Below, piece after piece: positions 35,101-46,259 of a stretch of DNA of 64,000 nt. A model generated the notes under the pieces. The model had not been told where the DNA came from and searched no databases. It saw only the letters and a program-made list of their open reading frames with translations. The position numbers and the translations under genes are program-made. Source of the DNA: Echinometra lucunter (lineage: Eukaryota; Echinodermata; Echinoidea; Camarodonta; Echinometridae); assembly GCA_029962745.1 (NCBI GenBank), contig CM057169.1, forward strand, positions 18,547,683 to 18,611,682. Direction: 5' to 3'. Positions within the stretch are counted from its first letter, which is position 1. Each line of letters opens with the position of its first letter.

Positions 35101-38100
35101 AGATACAAGAGATTATGTCTGCCTGGTTCAAAATCAATGTGTATACTAATGAAGAATGTATCACTCATTAAAAATAACTCTTGAAAACATTTGAATAAGG
35201 GAGGGGGTGGCTAAAGTTTGGATAATTGTTTTCATGGTTATACAATCATAAGCTCCATTCTGCATGTACACTGTTGTAAAATATCTGTGTCTTGCAAAAC
35301 ATAACTTTATCACTTTTATCAGAAATATCATGAAGTCCGTAAAATCCTATCTATTCAAGCTTGACTAATATATCAGAGAATCTACCACCCCTTCCTCCTT
35401 CTCAATGGTGGACTCATACTCACCTAACAAGCAAGCAGCCAATCACAGTTGTGATTCTTGGGCCCAGTCTGGATTCAATGTAGCCCCCAAGGAACATGGA
35501 AGAACCCTGTCCAAACAACATCAGGGCAAAAATGAAGGATGCCTCCTACAAACAAGAAGAAAAGAATCACAAGAGAATTTAAAAGTATTACAGTTTGTGT
35601 AATTGATGGCCCATTCAGACAAAATAGTCTTTAGTATCAAATCAGAAAAGGTATTTTCTGTGTGGTACATATCTTTTTTACACAGCATTTTCTTATGCAA
35701 GGTGGGAACATGTATGGGGAGGGGGAGACCAAAAGTTTCAGCAGCTTAAAAGTCACAACATTTCTTGGTTTACGCAATTTTTTTTTTCATCTTTTCTTCA
35801 TAATATAAAGTTCATTTGCTGTGAAAATTCTGACATGTATTTTCGTATACAGTCACATAGAAACGAGTCGATATCAGTACAACTGTCAATTTTTTTTCCT
35901 GCAAAATGAAGGGGTCCTAAAAAGCTACCGGTATGCACACTTCCACAGGATATACATGTAATACAAATTTATGCAAATCTTGTTCTTGAAACTCACCGGT
36001 GTGAATTTCGAACTAATGATAATATCGCAAGAAATAATGGAATTACTGATTCTTATTGGCAAACTTCAATGATATTCTCATTGCTCAGTCACATCAGAAG
36101 TTGGTGGCATTAAATGCATATCTGCAAGGTGACTAGCTTCTGGGTCAACACAGGCTATGTTCTAGGACCCCTTGGGTATACATGTACATGTAGGCGTAAG
36201 ATTTTTAAAATGCAAACATTCTTCATGTTGAGGTAAAATCCTGAAACAAGCAACATCCACTGGCACAGTAAGAGCTCATCAAAATGAACAATGCAAGCAA
36301 AAACCAACATATGTATAAAATGCTTCAATTTGCTCCTCAATACTACAAATAGGATGTGTACATCTAGTTCATTCAACTGGCGATCAAAATCTGCCAAAAA
36401 CGACTTCAATGAAAATAAGCTCCATTTTACATCATTTTTCAATATCACACTGTGAAAAGTAAACTTATACCTGGTATGAAAGAGTTGGAGGATTGCCATG
36501 CTTCCGAATGTATGATGTCATGTATGGTGCCATGTTACCTGCAAAGACAAAGCAGTAAAACAAAAAGAAAAAATCAGAAACCATATTAAAAACAAGCCAA
36601 TAGCAAGATTGTGTCTCGCCCACCCGTGACTAAATAACACGAAAGTTTCCCCAAGTACATCCCTTAACAAGGTCGACGTCACAGGAAAGTCTTGCAGGTA
36701 AACTTTAATGTTTGACCGAAAATGACCTTTAACCTTACCATGTGACCTCCAACAGCACCACAACATGATGTTACCCCTAGTGCATCTATCACCCAAGTTT
36801 GGTTGCCACTGGACCAACAGTTGCCAAGTTATGTGTCATAAGAGAGTCTTGCAGGTACTCTATAATAATGTGACCTCAAATGACCTTTAACCTCACCATG
36901 TGACCTCCAACAGCACCACAACATGATGGTACCCCTAGTGCATCTACCACCCAAGTTTGGTTGCCATCGGACCAGCAGTTGCCAAATTATGTGTCATAAG
37001 AGAGTCTTGCAAGTAAACTTTAAGATTTGTGACGGACGGACGACTTACGGACAACGGACGGACGACGGACGGACGCCATTTGGATCCCTTAGTCTTGCCT
37101 TCACCTCCAGTGGGCGAGACAAAAAGGGATTGAAACAAAAGGATTGAACCATGGATATCAAGAACATCTTACGGCCATTTCCAAATATTTGCACTATCAT
37201 GAAAGATGTAACCTTTTACATTCTTTCATCGTTTAGTATGCAAAAAAACAAACCCACCTCCAAACACAAGAAATGACAGAGGAAAAGCAAATTCAAGAAT
37301 TTGAAAACATCTGTAACATATGACCTCCAATGACCTTTCACCTTATCATGTGAAGTCCAACAGAATGATAACATGCACTTCCCCTTAGTGATCTGCAACC
37401 CAAGTTTGACTGAAAAGTGTGACACGGTTGCAAAGTTTTGTGTCATAAGAGAGTCTTGCACGTAAACTTTAACCGTTCAACGTTTGACCTGTAATGACCT
37501 TTGACCTGACCATGTGACCTCTGACTGGACCATAACATGCAGGTCCCCTTAGTGCATCTACAACCCAAGTTTGGTTGAAAAGTGAGTCACGGTTGCCAAG
37601 TTATCTTTCATAACGTTTGTGACGGACGGACGGACGACGGACGGACGACGGACGGACGACGGACGGACGACGGACGGACGACATTTGGATCCCTTAGTCT
37701 CGCCTTCACCTCCGGTGGGCGAGACAATGATGCAATATTTTTTTTGCACTTGATATAGTATGCACTGCACAAGCAATATGTATCCATGCAACGGTATTGC
37801 AACATGCATCTTGGATCATCCCCAAGAAGGTTTAATCTCTTGAAATTCACTGCAGAGATGCCAAGTTCCCCCAAATTTTATGCGTGAGATTTTCATGACT
37901 CGGCGTCTCGGTGAGGGAGCGAAGCGACCGAGCGGGGGGAGGGTGTGGGAGGGGGGACACCCCCCTCCCACGGTAGGGAGCCTTTTCAATTTTTAGCTCT
38001 TAATGGTGCGATCTGGTGCATACTTAAGTGACTATTTTTTACTTATTTTGAAAGACAAAAGGTAAAAATACCTTCAATTGCAACTATCACTTAATCTTTT

Positions 38101-38753
38101 GAGCTATGCTCCTTATTATAGGGTAGACGGCGTGCGAAGACGGTCGGCCAGTGCATATAATCTAGCGAATAATGCTACTTTTTTTTTTTTTTTTTTCTGT
38201 CGGGTCCCGATGCGTGAGAAAAATGGGTGCCATGCGTGAGATCGTGAGACGGACCCTGAATGCGTGAGTCTCACGCACAATGCGTGAGACTTGGTAGCTC
38301 TGTCACTGACATGCTGTACAAACAATACTTTTACTTCGTTGTTGTCACCTGCTTGTTGATCAGGCGAGAATGAAGTGAAAATATTGCTTGTACAATAAGT
38401 GAAATTGAGAGATAAACCTTCGTGATGATCAAAAATGCAAGTTGCAATACCGTCGCATGAATACACATCGCTTGTGTGCGGTGCATACACCAGCGATGGC
38501 TGTCGCGGCACAGAGTACAAGTGAGCATTCAGACTAGCGTGGCTGTATCCTAAATGTCGATGCTGTGAATACACAACCACACGCGTGTGGCCCTAAGGTA
38601 ACACACGCGTGTGGCTGTAAACACTGCCTTAAAAGCCTGTTCCGACAATTTGTGTTTCCGAAGACTCTCCTCGTCACAACAAGCATGACAAGTCCATTCC
38701 AAAGCCCCGTCTTTTGTCTCACCCGCGGCACATTCCTACCACTTTTTGGTCGA

Positions 38754-38788
<35 letters not shown>

Positions 38789-41700
38789 GATTAAACACCT
38801 TTGCTTCTAACATTCATGACATTAGGGCCTAGCCCTAACAAGTATCTAACATGATACTGTCAATGACTGTCAACAACTTTGTTTGGGAGTTGATTCCAGG
38901 CCAGTGTCGTATTCAACATTCAATACCGTATGTGCGCTACGAGATAGACGTGACTTAACCGCGCTCCGCCAACCCATTGTCTTAGCACAGAAAAAGCGGC
39001 CTATAACAGCAATGACGGGCGACAAACAACCTAAACAGAGCAGAGCAGAAAACCAAGCCGGCGGTCGCTCGACCAGGAGGAGTAAGCAGTGCCACGATGA
39101 AGCAGCCGCGGTTTTAAGTGATGAATGCGATGACTCGTCCAGTTCTCTAACTGGTGTTATTAAAGAAGCTATAGTGAACCTCCTTGGAGATGACATTTTT
39201 CTACAGAAGTTTGTTGATGCTGTTCGAGACAAACTTCTTAGCAGCATCCATGATTCTTTATGTGAGGAGATCAAGCGTTCCCTTGATTTTGATATAGAAG
39301 AACGTGATGCAAAGATAACAGCCTTGGAAAATGAAGTTAAAACACTGAAAACAGAGAAGTTGCAAGCCGTCCAGGCCTTGCAAAAGGAGACAAAGAATCT
39401 CGAGGCACAGGTGGATGACCTGGAGCAGTACTCCAGGAGAAACTGCTTGGTGTTTACTGGAGTTGAAGAAAAGGCTGGTGAGAACACAACTGCGACCATC
39501 ATCAATATCTGCAGACAGGATCTCGGCATTGAAGTTCTTCCCTCTGATGTTGACCGAAGTCACCGTCTGGGTCCTTCTCAGCCTGATGCTGAGTCTGTCG
39601 GTGATCGTCGACCTCCAAGCCAGGCTGTAAGACCCAGGAAGAAGATGCGGAACATAATTGTCAAGTTCACCAACTATAACATCCGAGAGAAGGTGTACAG
39701 TGCACGGAAAGATCTTCACAACTCGTCAACAACGCCGAGGGTGTTTATCAACGAAAACCTAACCAAAACAAGATCTAATCTGTTTTGGAAAATCAGAGGA
39801 GCAGCTAAGAATTCTAATCATAAAGTATGGACACAAGACGGGGTTATCATCGTAAAGACACCAACTGGCGGGCGCATCAAGGTTTCACGCGAAAACCATA
39901 TTTCTAGACTGACTGACTTGAACTTTTAGTCTGTCACCACAGACAAACTCTTGTGGTCTCATGGTATTTACTTTTACTTTTATTTTATGTTTATAATTGT
40001 TACCATTTTGTCATGCCTCATTCCTCTTGCATATTACCTTGTTATTTTTTCCCATCCCCTCCCTGTGTTTTGTCCCGTATGTCTACATGTACTTGGTTAG
40101 TGTTGTGTTTGTACGTGTGCGTCGTTTCTGTGTGTGCGCTGGCTCCTCTCGTTTCTATTATGTTATTTAAACCTAATTATGGATGATTTGGTTGATGATG
40201 ATCGCAATTTACTTAACAGATCTGGAGAATGCGATTATATTTCTTGTGATGATTTTGTTGGTAGATATTCTAATATTGGTAGGGATTTCTCTTTATTACA
40301 TGTGAATGTTAGAAGTTTGTCTAAGAATTATGATGACTTATTGGTTGAACTGTCTTGTCTTGATTATGATTTCTCTGTAATTGGTATTTCTGAGACCTGG
40401 TTCAAACCTACGACAGATATTAATATGTTCTTAATCCCGGGTTATTCCCTTATTCATGTCTGTAGATCTGCTAAATTGGGAGGAGGTGTTGCTTTATACA
40501 TTAAAGAAGAGCTTGAATTTAATATTTGTGAAGATATATCTGGTTCAAGACCTGGCTATGAGTCTTTATTTGTTGAGATTAGTATTAAAAATAAAAAGAT
40601 CTTAGTGGGCTGTGTGTATAGAGCCCCGGATAGTGATATTAAACTTTTTATTGAAAATTTTGAGCAACAGATGGCATACACTAATATGGTCAACAGGGAT
40701 ACGTATGTGCTAGGTGATTTTAATATCAATCTGTTAAATCTGGACTCTGATAATGCTGTGAATGACTTTGTTAATTGCATGTATTCACATGGCTTATTAG
40801 CTCTGATTTCTAAGCCTACTCGAGTGGCACGCACTTCGGCAACTTTAATCGATAACATCTTCACAAACTGCATTCATAATGAATTTACTTGTGGAATTCT
40901 ATGCTCAGATATATCTGACCACATGCCTATTTTCTGTTTTAATCAGGGAAGGGTTGTTGATTTCAAGAATAAAGGTCAGTCAGCTTTCAAGCGTGTGATA
41001 ACTGATGAGAAAATATCAAGTTTTAAACATGAACTCATGGGAATCAACTGGCAGAATGTTTTTAACATAGATGATGCTGACAGTGCCTACGATACTTTCA
41101 TGAGGGACTTCTCGGAACTGTATGATTTTTATTTTCCTCTCGTTGAAGTGAAATGTAAAGCTAGATCTGGGAAACCTTGGATTACAAACAGTCTTTTAAA
41201 GTCTATTAGACGCAAACGTAAACTGTATACCACTTTTATCAAAAACCCAACTGAGGTAAATAGGGAAAAATATGTAAATTATAAGAATACTCTGACAGGC
41301 TCTATTCGGACATCTAAAAAAAATTATTATGGTAATCTATTTCAACACGCAAAAAATGACATGAAAAAGACATGGTCTTACATAAATGATTTGTTAGGTA
41401 GGGGCAAGAAATGTTCACTTCCAGAGGAAATGTCTCACAATGATACTTTGCTTACTTCGAATAAGGAAAAAGCTGATTATTTTAACAGATATTTCATTGA
41501 ATTGCCTCGGAAAATAGGTGAGGATATTCCCACAGTCCCGAGATCTTTTAAGGAATATTTGAAACCATGTAAATCCAACTCCTCTTTGTTTTTTAAACCA
41601 ACAACTACTTTTGAAATTATCAAAATTGTTTCACAATTTAAGCCTTCGAAATCTAGTGGGCCTGATGACGTTTCTCCAAGAATTGTGAAGGATTGCATTC

Positions 41701-44160
41701 ATTATATTGTGGAGCCTTTGTGTGATGTGTTTAATAAATCTCTGTCACAGGGTTTAGTTCCTGCTAATCTTAAATTAGCAAAAGTAGTTCCTGTGTACAA
41801 GAAGAATGACAGTAAAAATATTGAAAACTATAGACCGATTGCATTGTTACCTATATTTTCAAAGATTCTCGAGAAATTGGTGCATGTAAGGTTATATGAT
41901 TACTTAACAAAAGAAGATATTTTAATTCCTCAACAATTTGGCTTTAGGAAGAATTTTTCAACTAGTATGGGTGTTTTCAATTTATTAAGTACAATTGTAA
42001 ATGCAATTGATAGGGGCAAGTACTGCCTAGGTATTTTTCTTGATCTGTCAAAGGCTTTTGACACCATTGACCATGACATACTTTGAAAAAGCTTGATAAT
42101 TATGGTATCCGAGGTGTGACTCTAAACTGGTTTCATAGTTACTTGAGTAATAGGAGGCAATTTGTTGTTGTTGGAGGTTGTAAATCACAGATTGCAACCA
42201 TACATTACGGTGTGCCTCAGGGCTCAGTTTTGGGCCCTCTGTTGTTTTTATTATATATCAATGATATTGTCAATTCGTCAAAATTATTTTCATATTCCCT
42301 GTTTGCTGATGATACCAGTTTATTGGTCTCACATAATAATCCACGCATTTTAATATCCTTGGCAAACGAAGAGATGGAGAAGCTTTATGAATGGTTTTGT
42401 TGTAATAAACTTTTATTGAATGCTAAAAAGTCAAATAGTGTTATCTTCAGGTCAAAGGGTAGAAAGGTACCCGAAAATATCGATCCTTTACTTATAAATG
42501 GCCAAGTTGTTTTGCATAGTGAAAATGTACATTTTCTTGGTGTTATAATTGACGAATATTTGACTTGGAAGTGTCACTTGAACAATTTGTGTGTTAAAAT
42601 TTCACGAGGTGTTGGTGTTCTTTCAAAACTGAGATTCATTCTACCTCAAAGAGTGTTAATAACCTTGTATAATAGTATTTTATTACCACATTTATTATAT
42701 TGTAATGTTGCTTGGGGCCACACATTTAAAACACATATACATAAGTTGCAGGTTTTGCAAAAGAAAGTGATTAGATTAATTTCTAATTCTCATTTTAGAC
42801 ATCCAAGTACCCCTTTATTTGTTCAGCTACAGTTGTTACCTTTCGATCAACTGGTTTCCTTGAGTTGCCTCGTGTTTATGTTCAAACTCTTCTCTAGGCC
42901 ACAACCTTGTTTGTTGACTGATTTATTTGTCTCTAACTCTGATATTCACAACTATAACACACGGCGGAAGAATTGTGTGCATCAGCCATATGTCAGAACT
43001 CATGTTGCTTTGAATTCTTTCTACATTTATTGTATAAAGCAGTGGAATTCATTACCCCCAGCAATTAAAAATAAGACTACTCTCACCAGCTTCAAGATCT
43101 CATGTAAAAAATATCTTTTTCAGCAACTCAAATCACATTAGCATTTTCTAGGAAATCTACTGCCTCCATGGCGCTTGATAAAGAGGAGGGGAAATAGGAA
43201 GACTGTAAACATGTTTTCACCCCCCCCCCCAGCCAGGGCTTGCTTTATTTGTAGTAGGTCCATGCACATACATCACATCTGTAATTTATCACTGTGGCCT
43301 CGCTCGGACCAACGATCAAAGAGAAGAGAGAGAGGGAAAAAAATCCAAGTGGGGTCAATGATATCTACTGAGCCAGCCTGTCTTTCTGTCATTGTGTGGT
43401 CTATCTGTTTTATGTCGTGTTGTGTAACCCCTTGTCCCCCTCCACTATCTCTTCTCAATTGTTATCTTTTGGTTTGCCCTATTTCATGATTTCCTCTCTA
43501 CCTCCTCACTTTTGACTCCATGCAGTCTGCTATTTTCCCCCTCCTTCTGTCTCATTGCTTATCTTCTTCTTATTCTTCTCTTTTTTTCTTTTTTTTTAAT
43601 CACTTAACATATTATATATACATGTTTTTTATGTTTTATGTGTCTGTTGTAGATATGTAAGCTCTATGTAGTAGATTTATCTAGTTGTTTTTAAGCCATA
43701 TATAAAGTAATTAGTTGTGATCTTCTGAGGGACCTAATTTACAAGCTCTGCTTCTCCTGGTCACCTCATCTTTCTTCTCTTTCCCGGTTGTAATATATCG
43801 AAACGTACTGTTGTATGATTATGTATTGTACAATGATATGAAGGAAGATAAATAAATAAATAAAAATAAAAATAAATTCACAATAAAAAAGAATTTCTTA
43901 ATTGCTCTGTGTTACAATGCCACACTGAAAATCATGAGTTCGCAACCATTTTCAATGCTGGCCTGTAAACTTACAGCGTTGTCGCAAGCGACAGGAGTGT
44001 CATGAGTATAACAAGTAACAACACAACTTTAAATGACTGGGACTGATCGATAATTTATTTTTCTAAACCTACCATAGCTATAGATTGTTCCTAACGTCAA
44101 ATGGACCAAAACACCTCCGGCTACAGCAAGCCAGCCCCTCCATTTTTTCGGACACCCCAT
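29107..44160 (-). CDS. Major facilitator transporter, oxalate:formate antiporter (OFA)-like
   Basis: Predicted plasma- or organelle-membrane transporter of small monocarboxylates or related anions; the substrate is not determinable. Minus-strand exons: 44160-44073 (ATG), 36538-36471, 35545-35424, 35078-34952, 33874-33726, 33213-33093, 31903-31604, 31181-31059, 30595-30441, 29835-29681, 29162-29107 (TAA). All phases join, giving 487 residues, normal for a 12-helix MFS protein. It begins MGCPKKWRGWLAVAGGV and continues LTLGTIYSYGNMAPY, typical of OFA proteins. Motif A-like loops follow helix 2 (GGYIESRLGPR, 72-82) and helix 8 (GWLADRFSYK, 357-366). WLPEKKGLVNGLVVAGFG and AFIFNQIQT match the OFA helix 4-5 region. 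Residues about 226-300 form an acidic central loop (EPDSGTADDGKEED). Intron 1 (7.5 kb) holds a LINE in the opposite orientation. The nearest alternative is an SLC16-like carrier. Confidence 0.88.
30140..30355 (+). mobile_element. Possible tRNA-derived SINE
   Basis: GTGGTTAAGTGGATAAGTCT ... GGTTCAAAGTTCTG has A/B-box character and the unit ends in ATGTGCTATATAATGGAATATCATTATAATG. Moderate support only. Confidence 0.4.
30755..30895 (+). mobile_element. SINE 3' fragment
   Basis: GGGGAAATCCCTGGTGTAGT ... CTTTTCCCCTCCCAGGTG and a (AAT)n tail match the 3' half of the SINE at 19313-19860. Confidence 0.65.
30905..31024. mobile_element. Foldback MITE, AAGCTTAGCGA class
   Basis: ACACAAAGCTTAGCGACTGA at the left and TCGCTAAGCTTTGTGT at the right are inverted, preceded by AGGGCCCC as in the other foldbacks. 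It lies in a transporter intron. Confidence 0.75.
31905..32315 (+). mobile_element. MITE with GTGACAGGAATTA-type ends, copy 2
   Basis: Close copy of 18672-19082, ending CTCTGTCACGAATGGGTT. Its left end is altered and abuts the 3' splice site of the transporter exon at 31903. Confidence 0.7.
34049..34457 (+). mobile_element. TTAA-flanked MITE, copy 3 (internally deleted)
   Basis: Same ends and TTAA borders as 4209-4696 but 409 bp long. The central TGACGTCA palindrome is deleted (CCCAGTTTCAAAGTGGGTACC) and the third CRE word is mutated to TTACGTCA. Confidence 0.8.
34699..34718. repeat. (GT)n microsatellite
   Basis: Short GT run in a transporter intron; another is at 29512-29535. Confidence 0.85.
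36612..37121 (+). mobile_element. TGTCTCGCCCAC-ended element with internal repeats, copy 1
   Basis: TGTCTCGCCCAC at the left and GTGGGCGAGACA at the right are inverted. The interior holds two ~130-bp units (TGACCTTTAACCTYACCATG, CCCCTAGTGCATCTA, CCCAAGTTTGGTTGCCA, AGAGAGTCTTGCA) and then a (GGACGGAC)n block. Confidence 0.75.
37311..37726 (+). mobile_element. TGTCTCGCCCAC-ended element, copy 2 (5'-truncated)
   Basis: Two further internal units and a longer (ACGGACGG)n tract (37620-37680), ending GGTGGGCGAGACA. The left terminus is not visible. Confidence 0.7.
37852..38305. mobile_element. MITE with AGAGMTRCCAAGT ends and TGCGTGAGA repeats
   Basis: Left CAGAGATGCCAAGTTC and right ACTTGGTAGCTCTGT are inverted; GCGTGAGA and TCACGCA words cluster at both ends. 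Confidence 0.65.
38757..38786. repeat. Poly-C tract
   Basis: About 30 consecutive C; the true length is doubtful. Confidence 0.9.
39012..39929 (+). CDS. LINE ORF1 protein (nucleic-acid-binding chaperone type)
   Basis: 305 residues from ATG MTGDKQPKQSR; the frame is open further upstream to 38883 without another ATG. The middle is a coiled coil rich in K, E and L (ALENEVKTLKTEKLQAVQAL), followed by LEQYSRRNCLVFTGVEE, the RRM-like start seen in many LINE ORF1 proteins, and a basic C-terminus. Such proteins trimerise and bind the LINE RNA. No zinc knuckle is seen. A 219-residue frame on the opposite strand is a shadow. Confidence 0.8.
   Translation: MTGDKQPKQSRAENQAGGRSTRRSKQCHDEAAAVLSDECDDSSSSLTGVIKEAIVNLLGDDIFLQKFVDAVRDKLLSSIHDSLCEEIKRSLDFDIEERDAKITALENEVKTLKTEKLQAVQALQKETKNLEAQVDDLEQYSRRNCLVFTGVEEKAGENTTATIINICRQDLGIEVLPSDVDRSHRLGPSQPDAESVGDRRPPSQAVRPRKKMRNIIVKFTNYNIREKVYSARKDLHNSSTTPRVFINENLTKTRSNLFWKIRGAAKNSNHKVWTQDGVIIVKTPTGGRIKVSRENHISRLTDLNF
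40179..43141 (+). pseudogene. LINE ORF2: endonuclease plus reverse transcriptase, one frameshift
   Basis: The start chosen is ATG at 40179 (MDDLVDDDR). The apurinic-type endonuclease spans about residues 35-255: LLHVNVRSLSKN, IGISETWF, GGGVALYI, VGCVYRAPDSD, VLGDFNINLL, SDISDHMPIF. The reverse transcriptase follows: KPSKSSGPDDVSPRIVKD, NYRPIALLPIFSKILEK, QQFGFRKNFST, LDLSKAFDTIDHDIL, YGVPQGSVLGPLLFLLYIND, FADDTSLL. At 42081-42086 CTTTGA creates a stop; the frame resumes at 42083 (KKLDNYGIRG), so one base seems lost from the T run. Everything else is open to the end, so the copy is young. Confidence 0.88.
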
Positions 44161-44250
44161 CTCTAACGTCGTTTTGTCTGTAAATGCCTTTACAACCTTT
44201 CCATACGGGAGTTGATCTGCCAACAAGTCCTTTTTCTCAGCCAGTCCGCA

Positions 44251-44385
44251 GGGCTGCGTTTCACGAGACCGTCATATGTCTAACTTGTTGGACATCCAAT
44301 TGAAACTAGTGTTGTAGAATTAACACGCGTTTCAATAGGATGTCTATGAACTTACAGTTATGACGGTTTCGTGAAACGTAGCCCA
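44251..44385. mobile_element. Foldback MITE upstream of the transporter start
   Basis: GGGCTGCGTTTCACGAGACC at the left and GGTTTCGTGAAACGTAGCCC at the right are inverted. It lies about 90 bases upstream of the transporter ATG (44160, minus strand), in the likely 5' UTR or promoter. Confidence 0.8.
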
Positions 44386-44499
44386 GGTCGCTAATGAGCA
44401 CGCAAATGCTCTAGTGGCCAAATCTTCCATCCTATCAAATCTCATGAATTATGAGATTTCTTTCTGGAAGAATTTAACTACTTTATCATCAAGTGAAAT

Positions 44500-44860
44500 T
44501 AAGGCCACAGAGTGACAATTTTCTTCACAGTGTCAGCACTATGTGAACACACAGAGAAAATAAATTACCACAGAGTGGCAATTTTCTTTAAGAGTGTGAG
44601 GAGCAATATGTGAACACTGTGTGAAATACTGGGCATGGGCATAATGTGAACATACTGTGGTGAGTAGTCTCCGCTCTGTGGCCACTATGCGAACACAGTG
44701 TAGATCTATTACCACACAGTGAAAGAGCTATTTTCACTATGAGACAACTAGACCTACGCGATTCACATGTGATTAATCACCACACAATGAATAGTGTGTT
44801 TCTACACTGTGGCCACAATGTGGTTATTCTGTGTTCATATAGTTGACTCTGTATGAAGCT
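44500..44860. repeat. Degenerate CACAGTGTGAACA-type repeat region
   Basis: CACAGTG, GTGTGAA and CACAGAG words recur on both strands at irregular spacing. No clear terminal repeat was found. Confidence 0.5.
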
Positions 44861-45000
44861 TATTCAAACCCTCCATTCTATTAGCCAGAAGGAGAGCCTA
44901 CATGGATGGGTAACTCCCATTCACTCCCTAATTTGTTTATGAATAGGCCAAACTTATAGTTGCTAGAGCAGGCAATACCTTACTGTGTTTGATAGCTATT

Positions 45001-45969
45001 CCCAGGACGAAAATCCACTTGAATCCCCATTGGATATCCCCACTGAATACCAATTGGCAATTGGGAGTACATGGAAAGTAAAACAATGGGTCCCAATTGA
45101 ATGGGGACCCACTGCCAATTAGTTTTAATGGGGCAATGGGGACCAATTGGTTTAAAATGGGTCGATTTCAATGGGTTAATGGGACCAATTGCCAATAGGG
45201 ACCAATTGGTTTTCAATGGGTCGATTTCAGTGGGTTAGTAGGGACCCATCGTTTTACTTTCCATGTACTCCCAATTGCCAATTGGTATTCTATGGGGGCA
45301 ATGGGGACCTATTTGTTTCAATGGGTCAATTTGTATTTCAATTGGTATTCAATGGGTCAATTGGTCCAACTGAAACCAATTGAAGTCCCTAAATCATTCA
45401 ATCTGATTCATGATCAGTGTATTGAGCGAAAAAATTCTAGTCAGTAAATAAATCTTTCTGTTGTTATTTGAAATATGAAATGCAAAATCATTCATTTTTG
45501 GTCAAATATTTTACAAATATTATTTAGAATAAATATACAAACAAAGTAATATTACTGCCACTGTATTCTATTTTATTTGTTGAATTTTCAATAAAAATAG
45601 CAAATATGCAAATGAGGTAAAACCAGTCACGTGATCCCCATTGAAAACTAATTTTTAATTGGTCCCAATTGGTCAACATTAAAACCAAATTGGTCCAAAT
45701 TGTTCCCCATTGAAACCAATTGGCCCAATTGTTCCCAATTGAAACCAATTGACAGTTGGTCCAAATTGGACCAATTGAAATCAACTGTCCCATTGCAATC
45801 CCATTGGACCGATTGGGACCGATTGACCCCATGGCTGGTAGAAATTTAGGACGTCAACTGAATTCTAATGTTTACCAATTGAAACCTATTAAGACTCATT
45901 GGTACAAACTGAAACCAATCGAAGACCAATTGAAATTCAATGGGTATTCAATTGGTTTTTTGTCTTGGG
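45001..45969. mobile_element. Element packed with CCAATTGG words
   Basis: Imperfect terminal inverted repeats of about 33 bp start CCCAGGACGAAAATCCACTT at the left and CCCAAGACAAAAAACCAATT (complement) at the right. The interior consists of dozens of degenerate CCAATTGG / CCCATTG words, with an internal inverted pair at 45046-45100 and 45240-45295. Confidence 0.7.
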
Positions 45970-46189
45970 TTGTGTGTACTGCACACAGGACAATGTATGC
46001 AGCAATTGTTCAGCAGACTGCAGCAAGCAAGCATAGGGTGCAGCAGCAACTTGCAGCAGCTCCTTGGCTTTTAAGCCACCATTTTGGTGCCACGCCTTGA
46101 ATATAATATATTTAATAATACTAATACAATATTTATTATCATTTATTGCAGCAAGTATATAAATTCTATGAGTTCACAACTGCTGGCCC

Positions 46190-46259
46190 GCCTCTGTGGT
46201 CTAGTGGTAAGGCATTGGCGTTCTAAGCCAGTGACCCGGGTTCGATTCCCGGCGGAGGC
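46190..46259 (+). tRNA. tRNA-Arg(UCU)-like gene, copy 1
   Basis: A clean 70-base cloverleaf: acceptor GCCTCTG/CGGAGGC, D stem GTCT/AGGC, anticodon stem TTGGC/GCCAG with loop GTTCTAA (anticodon TCT), T arm CCGGG-TTCGATT-CCCGG. A T6 terminator follows directly (GCATTTTTTC). No intron. The usual Arg determinant A20 appears absent, so a tRNA-derived repeat is possible. Confidence 0.7.

Larger units (their letters stand above)
39012..43880 (+). mobile_element. Near-intact two-ORF LINE (CR1/L2-like)
   Basis: ORF1 (39012-39929) and ORF2 (40179-43141, one frameshift) are followed by a ~740-base 3' UTR ending in AAATAAATAAAAATAAAAATAA near 43880. It lies in intron 1 of the transporter, antisense to it. 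The 5' boundary is not clear; the poly-C tract at 38757 and the ACACGCGTGTGG palindromes at 38576-38612 lie upstream. Clade assignment (Jockey superfamily, CR1/L2 style) is by motif memory only. Confidence 0.85.

Noticed and set aside
38870..39719. Long minus-strand frames opposite LINE ORF1
   Set aside because: Shadow frames; the plus strand has the coiled coil and RRM-like motifs and the matching ORF2.
45756..46100. 114-residue frame
   Set aside because: It arises from the CCAATTGG word repeats, with no conserved domain.
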